From Anaerolineaceae bacterium (GTDB lineage: Bacteria; Chloroflexota; Anaerolineae; 4572-78), in the NCBI GenBank assembly GCA_024762375.1, contig JANTHQ010000192.1, positions 1-5,050 of the forward strand: a DNA stretch of 5,050 bases. The letters are read 5' to 3'. Each line of letters begins with the position of its first letter. The first letter of the stretch is position 1. The notes under the pieces are model-generated. The model made no database searches and was not told the DNA's origin. It saw only the letters and a program-made list of their open reading frames with translations. Shown here in pieces: positions 1-4,936 of this stretch. The translations under genes were made by a program, and so were the position numbers.

Positions 1-82
1 GTGGGGTGAAAATGCTCAATCCCTGCGTCAGGTCGAACATTTTGGCGTTCGATAGTGTTTTGATAAATTCTTCGCGGTTCAT
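1..82 (-). CDS. Putative second cyclase-family hydrolase, N-terminal fragment
   Basis: Only the first 27 codons lie in the window; the gene continues past base 1. The ATG at 82 follows an AAAGGAG ribosome site (95-89) with a 6-base spacer. The visible peptide contains MFDLTQGLSIFTP, which lines up without gaps with FIDLTIPFGIGTP at the start of the complete cyclase at 4504-3629 (shared D-L-T, I and T-P at the same spacing). The DLT...TP opening is typical of the cyclase/kynurenine formamidase-like family, whose members are metal-dependent amide hydrolases. The metal-binding HxGTHxD motif would lie outside the window, so the call rests on the N-terminus and on operon position. It is the last visible gene of the leftward operon, 33 bases after the four-helix-bundle stop codon, and its ribosome site can fold into a hairpin. 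Confidence 0.6.
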   Translation of the reverse strand, partial: MNREEFIKTLSNAKMFDLTQGLSIFTP

Positions 83-86
83 GATG

Positions 87-101
87 TTCTCCTTTGGAGA
101 A
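87..101 (-). promoter_or_regulatory. Hairpin enclosing the ribosome site of the second cyclase gene
   Basis: On the minus strand TTCTCC-AAA-GGAGAA is a perfect 6-bp inverted repeat with a 3-base loop. Loop and right arm together are the AAAGGAG ribosome site for the ATG at 82. If folded, the stem would hide the site. The left arm (101-96) overlaps the first two bases of the adjoining 18-bp repeat. The pairing is seen directly; any control of translation is inference. Confidence 0.4.
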
Positions 102-117
102 TTGGTTATTGGAGATT
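100..117. repeat. Left arm of 18-bp inverted repeat flanking the four-helix-bundle gene
   Basis: AATTGGTTATTGGAGATT is the exact reverse complement of 540-557. It ends inside the TAA stop codon (118-116) of the four-helix-bundle gene. It contains the 13-mer ATTGGTTATTGGA (101-113), also present inverted at 544-556 and, with one mismatch, at 1879-1891. Confidence 0.85.
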
Positions 118-526
118 AGAGATTGGTAAAATATTCTGCCGGATCCTCTTTGAGTGAATGACCGTTTTTCTGCAATGATTTTATGGTTTTGATGAACGCA
201 TTGAGTTGCCGTGCCAGCACATTTAATTGTTCGGCGTATGTCTCTGATGTTCCCGGCGGCATTAAATGCCGTTTGGTTGCACGATTGAGCCAGTATTTTG
301 TTTCAAATAAACTGCCGCGTGCATAATACAGAAACTGCCGTCTCTCGCCGTAATGAAATCGTCCATATGATTCAGCGATATTTGCGCCGATAGAATCTAT
401 GGCGCGGGTCAATTGTGTGCCAACAACTTTTTGGGCAAATGGTTCCCACTGCGTAACATGTTCCCAAATTTCGTCAGAAAGTGACTCTGCGGTTTGCAGT
501 ATCCGCAAATTATCCAACGATGCCAC
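116..526 (-). CDS. Four-helix-bundle protein (23S rRNA intervening-sequence protein family)
   Basis: This 136-residue protein is of typical length for the S23/IVP family. The family signature is seen as QLTRAIDSIGANIAESYGR (residues 38-56) and the following FLYYARGSLFE (65-75). The rest is predicted helical, with an amphipathic C-terminal helix around 93-119 and no signal peptide or membrane segment. These small proteins were first noted inside intervening sequences of 23S rRNA and form bundles that oligomerise; a distant relative is the Avd accessory protein of diversity-generating retroelements. No enzymatic role is known, and there is no rRNA or reverse transcriptase sequence here. The start is GTG at 526, supported by CGGAGA at 539-534 with an 8-base spacer to GGAG. 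GC is about 45% by my count, clearly below the neighbours, and the gene is bracketed by a perfect 18-bp inverted repeat, so it looks inserted between DUF1116 and the second cyclase gene. Confidence 0.9.
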   Translation of the reverse strand: MASLDNLRILQTAESLSDEIWEHVTQWEPFAQKVVGTQLTRAIDSIGANIAESYGRFHYGERRQFLYYARGSLFETKYWLNRATKRHLMPPGTSETYAEQLNVLARQLNAFIKTIKSLQKNGHSLKEDPAEYFTNL

Positions 527-533
527 CGGAAAT

Positions 534-539
534 TCTCCG
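534..539 (-). promoter_or_regulatory. Ribosome site fixing the GTG start of the four-helix-bundle gene
   Basis: CGGAGA on the minus strand lies 7 bases before GTG (526-524), giving GGAG an 8-base spacer. No ATG in frame nearby fits better. It directly abuts the right arm of the 18-bp inverted repeat (540-557). Confidence 0.65.
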
Positions 540-557
540 AATCTCCAATAACCAATT
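540..557. repeat. Right arm of 18-bp inverted repeat flanking the four-helix-bundle gene
   Basis: AATCTCCAATAACCAATT is the exact reverse complement of 100-117. The two arms enclose 422 bases that contain essentially the whole four-helix-bundle gene and its ribosome site. Similarity continues imperfectly inward (a GAGA block in both). Confidence 0.85.
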
Positions 558-581
558 AACTAATCACTAATTAACCAATTA
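550..581. repeat. AT-rich spacer with two AACCAATTA direct repeats
   Basis: AACCAATTA occurs at 550-558 and 573-581 (period 23), separated by TAAT/CTAAT-type sequence. The second copy overlaps the TAA stop codon (581-579) of the DUF1116 gene. The first overlaps the right arm of the 18-bp inverted repeat. This fills most of the 52-base gap between the DUF1116 and four-helix-bundle genes. Confidence 0.6.
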
Positions 582-1841
582 CAACCCATATTTCTGCGCG
601 TAAGCAATCAATGCCTGCTCGAACATTTCCATCGGCGGGCGAACCAGACCCGCACCAACCTGCCCGACGCCCGCGTTTTTGTGGGCGATGCCGGTGTTGA
701 CGCGCGGGGTGATGCCTTTTTCCACCACTTTGCGGATGTCAATACCGGTGGGTGTGCCGCGGAAATCGAGCACGGGCATGTTGAAGAATTTGTGCTCGGT
801 GTGGGTGATTTCGTACATTTCCATGGTGGCGTTGATGGCGTCTTTCGGTGTGCCGCTGACGAACGTGACGATGGCGGGTGCGGTTGCCATGGCGAAACCG
901 CCGATGCCGGCTGTTTCGGTGATAGTGCTGTCGCCGATGTCGCCGCTGGCATCATCTTCGGTGAAGCCGGGGAAGTACAGCCCTTTCGGTGTGGCGACGG
1001 GGGCGGTGAACCAGCGGGTTTCGCTGCGCAAGCCGCCGATGCCGCTGACGCGAATGCCGAAATCGGTGCCGTTGCGCGCCATCGTGGTGACGATGGTGCT
1101 CCCTTCCACGCCGTGCCCCGCATCTGCCATCGCTTTACACGCCGCCATCACCGGATTGAGCACTGCCAGCGCGTTATCGCCAATGGCTTTCAGAATGTCA
1201 GATGCCACATCGGCGTTGGGTGCAGTTTTGGCAACATACGGTGCGAGGGCTTTCAGGAAAAGAATCGAGCCGGCTTTGTTGCGGTTGTGGCCTTCATCGC
1301 CCATGTGGAGCGCTTCCGCCAGCAGGGCGCGGATGTCGATGCCGCCGCTCATTTCCACTGCATCGGCGAGTACGGGGCCCATCACTTTATCGAGCCAGCG
1401 CAGGCGTTCCAGCACTTCTTCACTGTATGCGCCGTAACGCAACACTTTGCCATAACCTTCGTTGATGTTGGAATAGGCTTTGTTGCCGTGCGTTTTGTTT
1501 TCGATGATGTAAACGGTCATGCTGGGGGAGGTAACGCCCGCCATCGGGCCGACGGCATCGTGTTCGTGGCACGGTTCCAGTTTGATTTCGCCGGAGGTGA
1601 CCAGTTTTTCGGCTTCGGCTTCGTCTTTCGCTTTGCCTTCGAACATCAGCGCGCCGATGATTGCCCCGCGCATCGGGCCGGAGGCGCGTTCCCATGTGAT
1701 GGGCGGGCCGGCGTGCAGCAGCAGGTCGTCGCGCATACCGGGGATAACATCTCTCGCCGTGCCCAAACCGACCAGCACGGGATGAGCTTCCATCATTCGG
1801 TTAGTTGCTTCATCATTTGCTTTTTGAATATCGATAGCCAT
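579..1841 (-). CDS. DUF1116 protein, YlbE/AllG-like (oxamate carbamoyltransferase subunit family)
   Basis: The 420-residue protein matches the length of E. coli YlbE (AllG, about 419). Family-typical stretches, from memory, are HAGPPITWERASGPMRGA (43-60), EPCHEHDAVGPMAGVTSPSM (89-108), the GNKAYSNINEGYGKVLRYGA segment (119-138), ALHMGDEGHNRNKAGS (177-192) and the ARNGTDFGIRVSG loop (255-267). Several His, Glu and Cys residues in these (C91, H92, E93, H94, H179, E183, H185) could serve metal or substrate binding, but I cannot assign roles. In E. coli, AllG works with FdrA/AllF and AllH as oxamic transcarbamylase in anaerobic allantoin use. Here it follows the fdrA-like gene by 56 bases, so a two-protein complex is likely. 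The ATG at 1841 is preceded by GAGGAAA (1853-1847). It is probably cytoplasmic, with no signal peptide. No AllH (DUF2877) gene is seen beside it. Confidence 0.9.
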   Translation of the reverse strand: MAIDIQKANDEATNRMMEAHPVLVGLGTARDVIPGMRDDLLLHAGPPITWERASGPMRGAIIGALMFEGKAKDEAEAEKLVTSGEIKLEPCHEHDAVGPMAGVTSPSMTVYIIENKTHGNKAYSNINEGYGKVLRYGAYSEEVLERLRWLDKVMGPVLADAVEMSGGIDIRALLAEALHMGDEGHNRNKAGSILFLKALAPYVAKTAPNADVASDILKAIGDNALAVLNPVMAACKAMADAGHGVEGSTIVTTMARNGTDFGIRVSGIGGLRSETRWFTAPVATPKGLYFPGFTEDDASGDIGDSTITETAGIGGFAMATAPAIVTFVSGTPKDAINATMEMYEITHTEHKFFNMPVLDFRGTPTGIDIRKVVEKGITPRVNTGIAHKNAGVGQVGAGLVRPPMEMFEQALIAYAQKYGL

Positions 1842-1868
1842 AAGATTTCCTCTTTTCTGTTAATGGTT

Positions 1869-1892
1869 GATTGGCGATTCCAATCACCAATC
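1869..1892. repeat. Imperfect 24-bp inverted repeat between fdrA-like and DUF1116 genes
   Basis: GATTGGCGATT (1869-1879) and AATCACCAATC (1882-1892) pair at 10 of 11 positions around a CC centre. It lies just after the fdrA-like stop codon (1900-1898). Positions 1879-1891 match the 13-mer of the 18-bp repeat (TCCAATMACCAAT) with one difference. There is no following T-run on the minus strand, so it does not look like an intrinsic terminator. Confidence 0.6.
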
Positions 1893-1897
1893 GCTAT

Positions 1898-3616
1898 CTA
1901 TCCCTTCATTTTCATCAGAATTGCCATCAGCATTTCGTTGCCGCCGGCGGGCGGACGCCAGTCAACCTGCAATACCTCTGCGCCTTGTGCGGCAACGCTG
2001 TCGGTGAACGATTGCAACCCGGCGTTGATGGCGGCGACAGGTTGCGACAGGAATGCGCCGTCAACGGGCGGCAATTTTTCGGCGGTGGATTCCGGGGTCG
2101 GGTTGAGCGCGCGAATCAGTTTGCCGACATATCGGGTGGCGACATCGTTGCTGGTTTCAACCCGCGCGCCGGCATTTTTCAGCATGGTGATTTGCGCGTC
2201 CATATCCTGCGGGTCTTCATCCGTGCCGACAACCACCGCCACCACTTCCAGATACCGTCCGGCATCGGCGGCGATGGCTTTCGCATCGGCGATGGCGGGC
2301 GCGAGTTCGCTGGCGGGGTCGAGATGTGCGCCGTCGCCCAGCACCACGTCGAGGAAAATGACTGCCACCTCGGGGTCTTCTGCCTCTTTCAGCAGGCGGC
2401 GAATGCGCAAATCGTTGTCCATCATCGGGTGCAGACGCCCCACGGTGAATTCATCTTCGCCCAAATCAACGATGCAGTTTCCTTCACTAACGACCGCATC
2501 TTTCATTTTTAAAGACGGATCCAATGGCGCGTTCGACAGCACATCGGGCAGATATTCTTTCAGGATGAGTTGGGCTTCAAATGCCAGTGTGCCGCCGGAG
2601 AACAGCCCGCGCAGATATTTTTGCCCCGCGGCGAATTTTTCGAGCGGGAGCGGTTCGGGTTGGGGGGGATTTTCTGCCAGCGAAACCGCCAATTCTGCCG
2701 CTTCATCGAAGGTGGACACAAAATAGAGATTGTCCATCCGGCGGGCGGGCGGGGTATAGCCGATGAAATCGACCACCACCGGTTTTTCGGTGGCACGTGC
2801 CAGCGCCAGCAGTTTTTCGGCGACGGACGGGGCGGGGGGTTTGGAAACCAGCACAATCACTTCCGATGCGGGGTCGTCGATGAGCAGTTGCAGCCCCTGC
2901 CGGGCGGTAATCGCACCGACGGCTTCCTTCAAATCGCGGCCGCCGGTTCCCAGCGCGTGGGTGATGCCGCCGCCCATTTGATGGATGCGGGCGGTGGTTT
3001 GCTGCAAGCCGGTGCCGCTCGCCGCCACCACGCCGATATTGCCGCGCCGCACTCGGTTGGCGAACCCCAGCCCGATGCCGTTGACGATTGCTGTGCCGCA
3101 GTCGGGGCCCATTACCAGCAGTCCTTTTTCGGCGGCGTCTTTTTTCAGCGAAATTTCATCATCCAGCGAAACGTTATCGCTGTACAAAAAAACGTGTCTA
3201 TTGTGTTCCAGTGCTTGCCGAGCCACACCGGCGGCGTATCGCCCCGGCACGGAGATGAGCACCCACTGCGCGTCGGGGAGCATGTCCACGGCGGCTTCGA
3301 TGCTTTTGGGCAGGTATGCGGCTTCCACGCCTTCGCCCCGCTTGCGCGACAGCAGGCTATCCACTTTGCCCAGCGCGTCATCGGCGGCGGTTTCATCTTC
3401 GCCTTTCACCACGATGAGCATATCATCGGGTTGGGCGGTTTTGGCTTCTTCGGTGAGCAGGTCGCTTTGTTGCAGTACTTCTTTGTTGGCGTCGGTGCCC
3501 ATCACCACGCCGGCATCAATCACGCCGGGCAGGTCTGCCAGCGCGCGCTGAAGTTGCATCAGTACCACAGAATCGTAATATGCCCCGGAACGAATTTCAA
3601 CTTTGGTAACAGCCAT
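1898..3616 (-). CDS. fdrA: FdrA/AllF-like protein (succinyl-CoA synthetase alpha-like fold)
   Basis: At 572 residues it is near the usual FdrA length (about 555 in E. coli). It has the FdrA N-terminus (SGAYYDSVVLM, 10-20; VVMGTDANKEVL, 37-48), a Rossmann-like segment with YSDNVSLDDEISLK (145-158) and GLLVMGPDCGT (165-175), the glycine loop GVVAASGTGLQQ (195-206), and ITHALGTGGRDL (218-229). The C-terminal half carries GLFSGGTLAFEAQ (337-349), FTVGRLHPMMD (390-400) and PPAGGNEML (555-563). The family resembles CoA-binding/ligase proteins, but the GHAGA phosphohistidine motif of succinyl-CoA synthetase alpha is not present after GYTPP (286-290), which suits a carbamoyl or acyl transfer role rather than a classic ATP-dependent CoA ligase. 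In E. coli it is part of oxamic transcarbamylase (AllFGH). The ATG at 3616 has AGGAG with a 6-base spacer. Only 12 bases separate it from the cyclase stop codon, so the two are probably translationally coupled. Confidence 0.92.
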   Translation of the reverse strand: MAVTKVEIRSGAYYDSVVLMQLQRALADLPGVIDAGVVMGTDANKEVLQQSDLLTEEAKTAQPDDMLIVVKGEDETAADDALGKVDSLLSRKRGEGVEAAYLPKSIEAAVDMLPDAQWVLISVPGRYAAGVARQALEHNRHVFLYSDNVSLDDEISLKKDAAEKGLLVMGPDCGTAIVNGIGLGFANRVRRGNIGVVAASGTGLQQTTARIHQMGGGITHALGTGGRDLKEAVGAITARQGLQLLIDDPASEVIVLVSKPPAPSVAEKLLALARATEKPVVVDFIGYTPPARRMDNLYFVSTFDEAAELAVSLAENPPQPEPLPLEKFAAGQKYLRGLFSGGTLAFEAQLILKEYLPDVLSNAPLDPSLKMKDAVVSEGNCIVDLGEDEFTVGRLHPMMDNDLRIRRLLKEAEDPEVAVIFLDVVLGDGAHLDPASELAPAIADAKAIAADAGRYLEVVAVVVGTDEDPQDMDAQITMLKNAGARVETSNDVATRYVGKLIRALNPTPESTAEKLPPVDGAFLSQPVAAINAGLQSFTDSVAAQGAEVLQVDWRPPAGGNEMLMAILMKMKG

Positions 3617-3628
3617 GAATGTCTCCTG

Positions 3629-4504
3629 CTAGTAGGTTCTGCCGCGTCCGCCGAGCCGTTTGACGTGTTCGGGGTCGTAGCAGTCGCCGAATTTGGTTTT
3701 GGGCATCGATTCTTTCTTTTTCATCAGTTCTTCGTATTCGTCGTCGTCAACCATTGCCACAATACGGGCGATGCTCGATTCGCCGTCCACAAATCGCCAC
3801 GGGAAGCACGCCACCTGCACGCGGCGGTTCACCAGCAGGTCAATGTCGCCGCCGACGCATTCGGCATGGATGATGCCTTTGGGGAACATCCACAGGTGCA
3901 TCATCTGGTACATGTCGGGGGTGAAAATCTCTGCCAGCGATTTGCCATATTTTTCGCGCATGTGCTGGTCGGCTTGTTCGGCTTGGGCGGGCATCCAGTC
4001 TCGAATTTTGGTGTTCATGGGATGGTCGGCGCTGCCGCAGTCCACCCCCACCCATTTTATCTTCTTTTCTTCCAGCCATTTTGCGAAACGGGCATCGGGA
4101 CCGGGGTGCATTACCATATAGCGGACTTCGTTGCCATAGGGTTGGTCCCAGCCAAAGTGGTGGTAGCCGGTGTGGATGATGAGGATGTCGTTTTCTTTGA
4201 CTTCCACGCGTTCTTCAATCATTTCGGGAGTGTAGATGTCGTAATCGCCGCAAACATCACTGAGGTCAACGATGGCGGCTTCGCCGGCGAGAAAGTCGAA
4301 ATCGAGGCTGGCGATGTCTTTGCCGGGGGTGTAGAAGTGAATTTCGCCATCAAGATGGGTGCCGACGTGGTTGCTGTGGGTTACCAATTGTCCATTCGCG
4401 CCGTTGGGCGCCAAACGTTTGAAATACTTTACCTGCAACGGCTCGTACGTGGGCCATGCCGGTGTGCCGATACCAAATGGAATGGTCAGGTCAATAAACT
4501 TCAT
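3629..4504 (-). CDS. Cyclase-family (kynurenine formamidase/isatin hydrolase-like) metal hydrolase
   Basis: This 291-residue protein has the cyclase-family metal site HxGTHxDxxxH as HVGTHLDGEIH (46-56), with H46, H50, D52 and H56 the likely ligands and general base. Other family marks are the DLT...TP opening (5-15), ILIIHTGYHH (108-116), VGVDCGSADHP (152-162) and IIHAECVGGDIDLL (211-224), where H213 and E215 are probably catalytic. Family members use Mn or Zn to hydrolyse amides, including N-formylkynurenine and isatin. It is longer than KynB-type formamidases (about 210 residues): there is an insert around 163-205 and a charged C-terminal tail from about 255. The usual Pro of HxGTHxDxPxH is Glu54. 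It is cytoplasmic, with no signal peptide. The ATG at 4504 follows AAAGGAGA (4518-4511) at 6 bases. It is the first gene of the operon. The substrate is unknown; context with FdrA/DUF1116 hints at a ureide or other cyclic amide. Confidence 0.9.
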   Translation of the reverse strand: MKFIDLTIPFGIGTPAWPTYEPLQVKYFKRLAPNGANGQLVTHSNHVGTHLDGEIHFYTPGKDIASLDFDFLAGEAAIVDLSDVCGDYDIYTPEMIEERVEVKENDILIIHTGYHHFGWDQPYGNEVRYMVMHPGPDARFAKWLEEKKIKWVGVDCGSADHPMNTKIRDWMPAQAEQADQHMREKYGKSLAEIFTPDMYQMMHLWMFPKGIIHAECVGGDIDLLVNRRVQVACFPWRFVDGESSIARIVAMVDDDEYEELMKKKESMPKTKFGDCYDPEHVKRLGGRGRTY

Positions 4505-4584
4505 AGGTCATCTCCTTTGATTGATGAAGTTATGTACAGCGTCGCCGCAAAAGGGCGGACGGCGTTCAAACCGATATATGTGTC

Positions 4585-4597
4585 ATCAAAACTTGAT
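4585..4597. repeat. Small palindrome in the operon leader
   Basis: ATCAA-AAC-TTGAT is a perfect 5-bp inverted repeat, 17-29 bases downstream of the predicted leftward start point. It is short enough to occur by chance. It shares TCAA/TTGA ends with the palindromes at 4645-4661 and 4866-4891. Confidence 0.3.
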
Positions 4598-4603
4598 ATA
4601 ATG

Positions 4604-4621
4604 TTAGCGGAAACACGCTAA
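4604..4621. promoter_or_regulatory. Palindrome over the operon start point (possible operator)
   Basis: TTAGCG-GAAACA-CGCTAA is a perfect 18-base inverted repeat (6-bp arms). It overlaps the last base of the leftward -10 element and the predicted start point near 4614, a classic place for a repressor. The role as operator is inferred from position. Confidence 0.5.
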
Positions 4622-4649
4622 TTTTAAGCCAAAACAAAAGTGAAGTCAA
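4621..4649 (-). promoter_or_regulatory. Sigma70-type promoter of the cyclase-fdrA operon
   Basis: Reading leftward, TTGACT (4649-4644) and TAAAAT (4626-4621) are separated by exactly 17 bases, each one mismatch from consensus. The predicted start near 4614 gives a leader of about 110 bases before the ATG at 4504. It is overlapped by palindromes at both ends. Confidence 0.65.
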
Positions 4650-4664
4650 AAAAAATTTGACATC
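4642..4664. promoter_or_regulatory. Palindrome over the operon -35 element (possible operator)
   Basis: The core GTCAAA-AAAAA-TTTGAC (4645-4661) is a perfect inverted repeat. After one mismatch each side it extends by GA (4642-4643) and TC (4663-4664), so 8 of 9 positions pair. It covers the leftward TTGACT -35 hexamer. A rightward TTGACA (4657-4662) lies on the other arm, but has only a weak -10 (CAAAAT, 4680-4685). Confidence 0.5.
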
Positions 4665-4696
4665 CTGCGGAAAATGGAACAAAATAATTTTTGATA

Positions 4697-4707
4697 CCAC
4701 CTCCTTT
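4697..4707 (-). other. Orphan Shine-Dalgarno-like sequence
   Basis: The minus strand reads AAAGGAGGTGG, a near-perfect anti-16S sequence, but no ATG or well-placed GTG/TTG follows. The frame after it (4700-4566) would give about 44 hydrophobic residues and only has a GTG overlapping the site or a TTG 17 bases away. On the plus strand the same bases read CACCTCCTTT, as at the 16S rRNA 3' end. Confidence 0.3.
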
Positions 4708-4762
4708 GGATAGAGAAAAACTACCCGTTATATTTGAAAACTGTTACCACATTACCAAAAAT

Positions 4763-4788
4763 TGTGTGCGACAGTGGGTGTGTGCGAC
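4763..4788. repeat. Tandem 10-bp direct repeat with 16-bp period
   Basis: TGTGTGCGAC occurs at 4763-4772 and 4779-4788, separated by AGTGGG. It is GC-richer than its surroundings and sits mid-way between the two divergent promoters. It could be a pair of binding sites for a regulator or simply a local duplication. Confidence 0.5.
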
Positions 4789-4840
4789 TGCTTTGTTCGC
4801 GATATATGACATGTGAGAGAAGATACTTCTGAACAAGGAT

Positions 4841-4869
4841 AACATAGCATGATTTGATAGTTGTGTCAA
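4841..4869 (-). promoter_or_regulatory. Possible upstream leftward promoter
   Basis: A consensus TTGACA (4869-4864) and TATGTT (4846-4841) are 17 bases apart on the minus strand. The -10 is only 4 of 6. It would start near 4834 and give a leader of about 330 bases before the cyclase gene, passing the orphan Shine-Dalgarno-like sequence. Confidence 0.35.
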
Positions 4870-4891
4870 GTATAAATTAACTCTAACTTGA
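4866..4891. repeat. Spaced inverted repeat upstream of the XRE promoter
   Basis: TCAAGT (4866-4871) and ACTTGA (4886-4891) are perfect inverted half-sites with centres 20 bases apart, about two helical turns. They lie just upstream of the XRE -35 element and overlap the candidate leftward -35 at 4869-4864, so a bound dimer could act on both directions. Confidence 0.35.
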
Positions 4892-4906
4892 AAATTCCAG
4901 CAGGGA

Positions 4907-4936
4907 TTGATAAATCACACTAACTTATGGTACAAT
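4907..4936 (+). promoter_or_regulatory. Extended -10 promoter of the XRE-family gene
   Basis: TTGATA (4907-4912) and TACAAT (4931-4936) have an 18-base spacer, and a TGn extension (4928-4930) precedes the -10. The predicted start near 4943 gives a leader of about 33 bases before the ATG at 4976. Confidence 0.65.

Noticed and set aside
116..526. 23S rRNA intervening sequence or diversity-generating retroelement
   Set aside because: The four-helix-bundle gene belongs to the family found in those settings, but no rRNA sequence, reverse transcriptase, template repeat or variable repeat is present around it.
1869..1892. Intrinsic terminator after the fdrA-like gene
   Set aside because: The inverted repeat has almost no loop and a mismatch, is AT-rich, and is not followed by a T-run on the minus strand. 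The next gene is only 56 bases on, so the operon probably continues.
681..2726. Open frame of 681 codons on the plus strand opposite the DUF1116 and fdrA-like genes
   Set aside because: Its product is a low-information His/Phe/Gly- and then Ser-rich sequence with no family motifs, while the opposite strand encodes two clear conserved proteins with ribosome sites. It is an antisense shadow of biased codon use.
2570..4621. Open frame of 683 codons on the plus strand opposite the fdrA-like and cyclase genes
   Set aside because: It spans two real minus-strand genes and their junction, is rich in His/Phe/Gly repeats typical of antisense translation, and lacks a recognisable domain.
4657..4685. 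Rightward promoter TTGACA-17-CAAAAT
   Set aside because: The -35 is perfect but is one arm of a palindrome, the -10 is poor, and no rightward gene follows for about 290 bases. The promoter at 4907-4936 explains the XRE gene better.
4572..4808. CGATATATG direct repeat at 4572-4580 and 4800-4808
   Set aside because: A 9-bp AT-rich match across a 470-base AT-rich region is close to chance expectation and has no positional logic.
4745..4812. 22-codon minus-strand frame starting at an ATG near 4812
   Set aside because: There is no ribosome site before the ATG and the peptide resembles nothing I recognise; such short frames are expected by chance.
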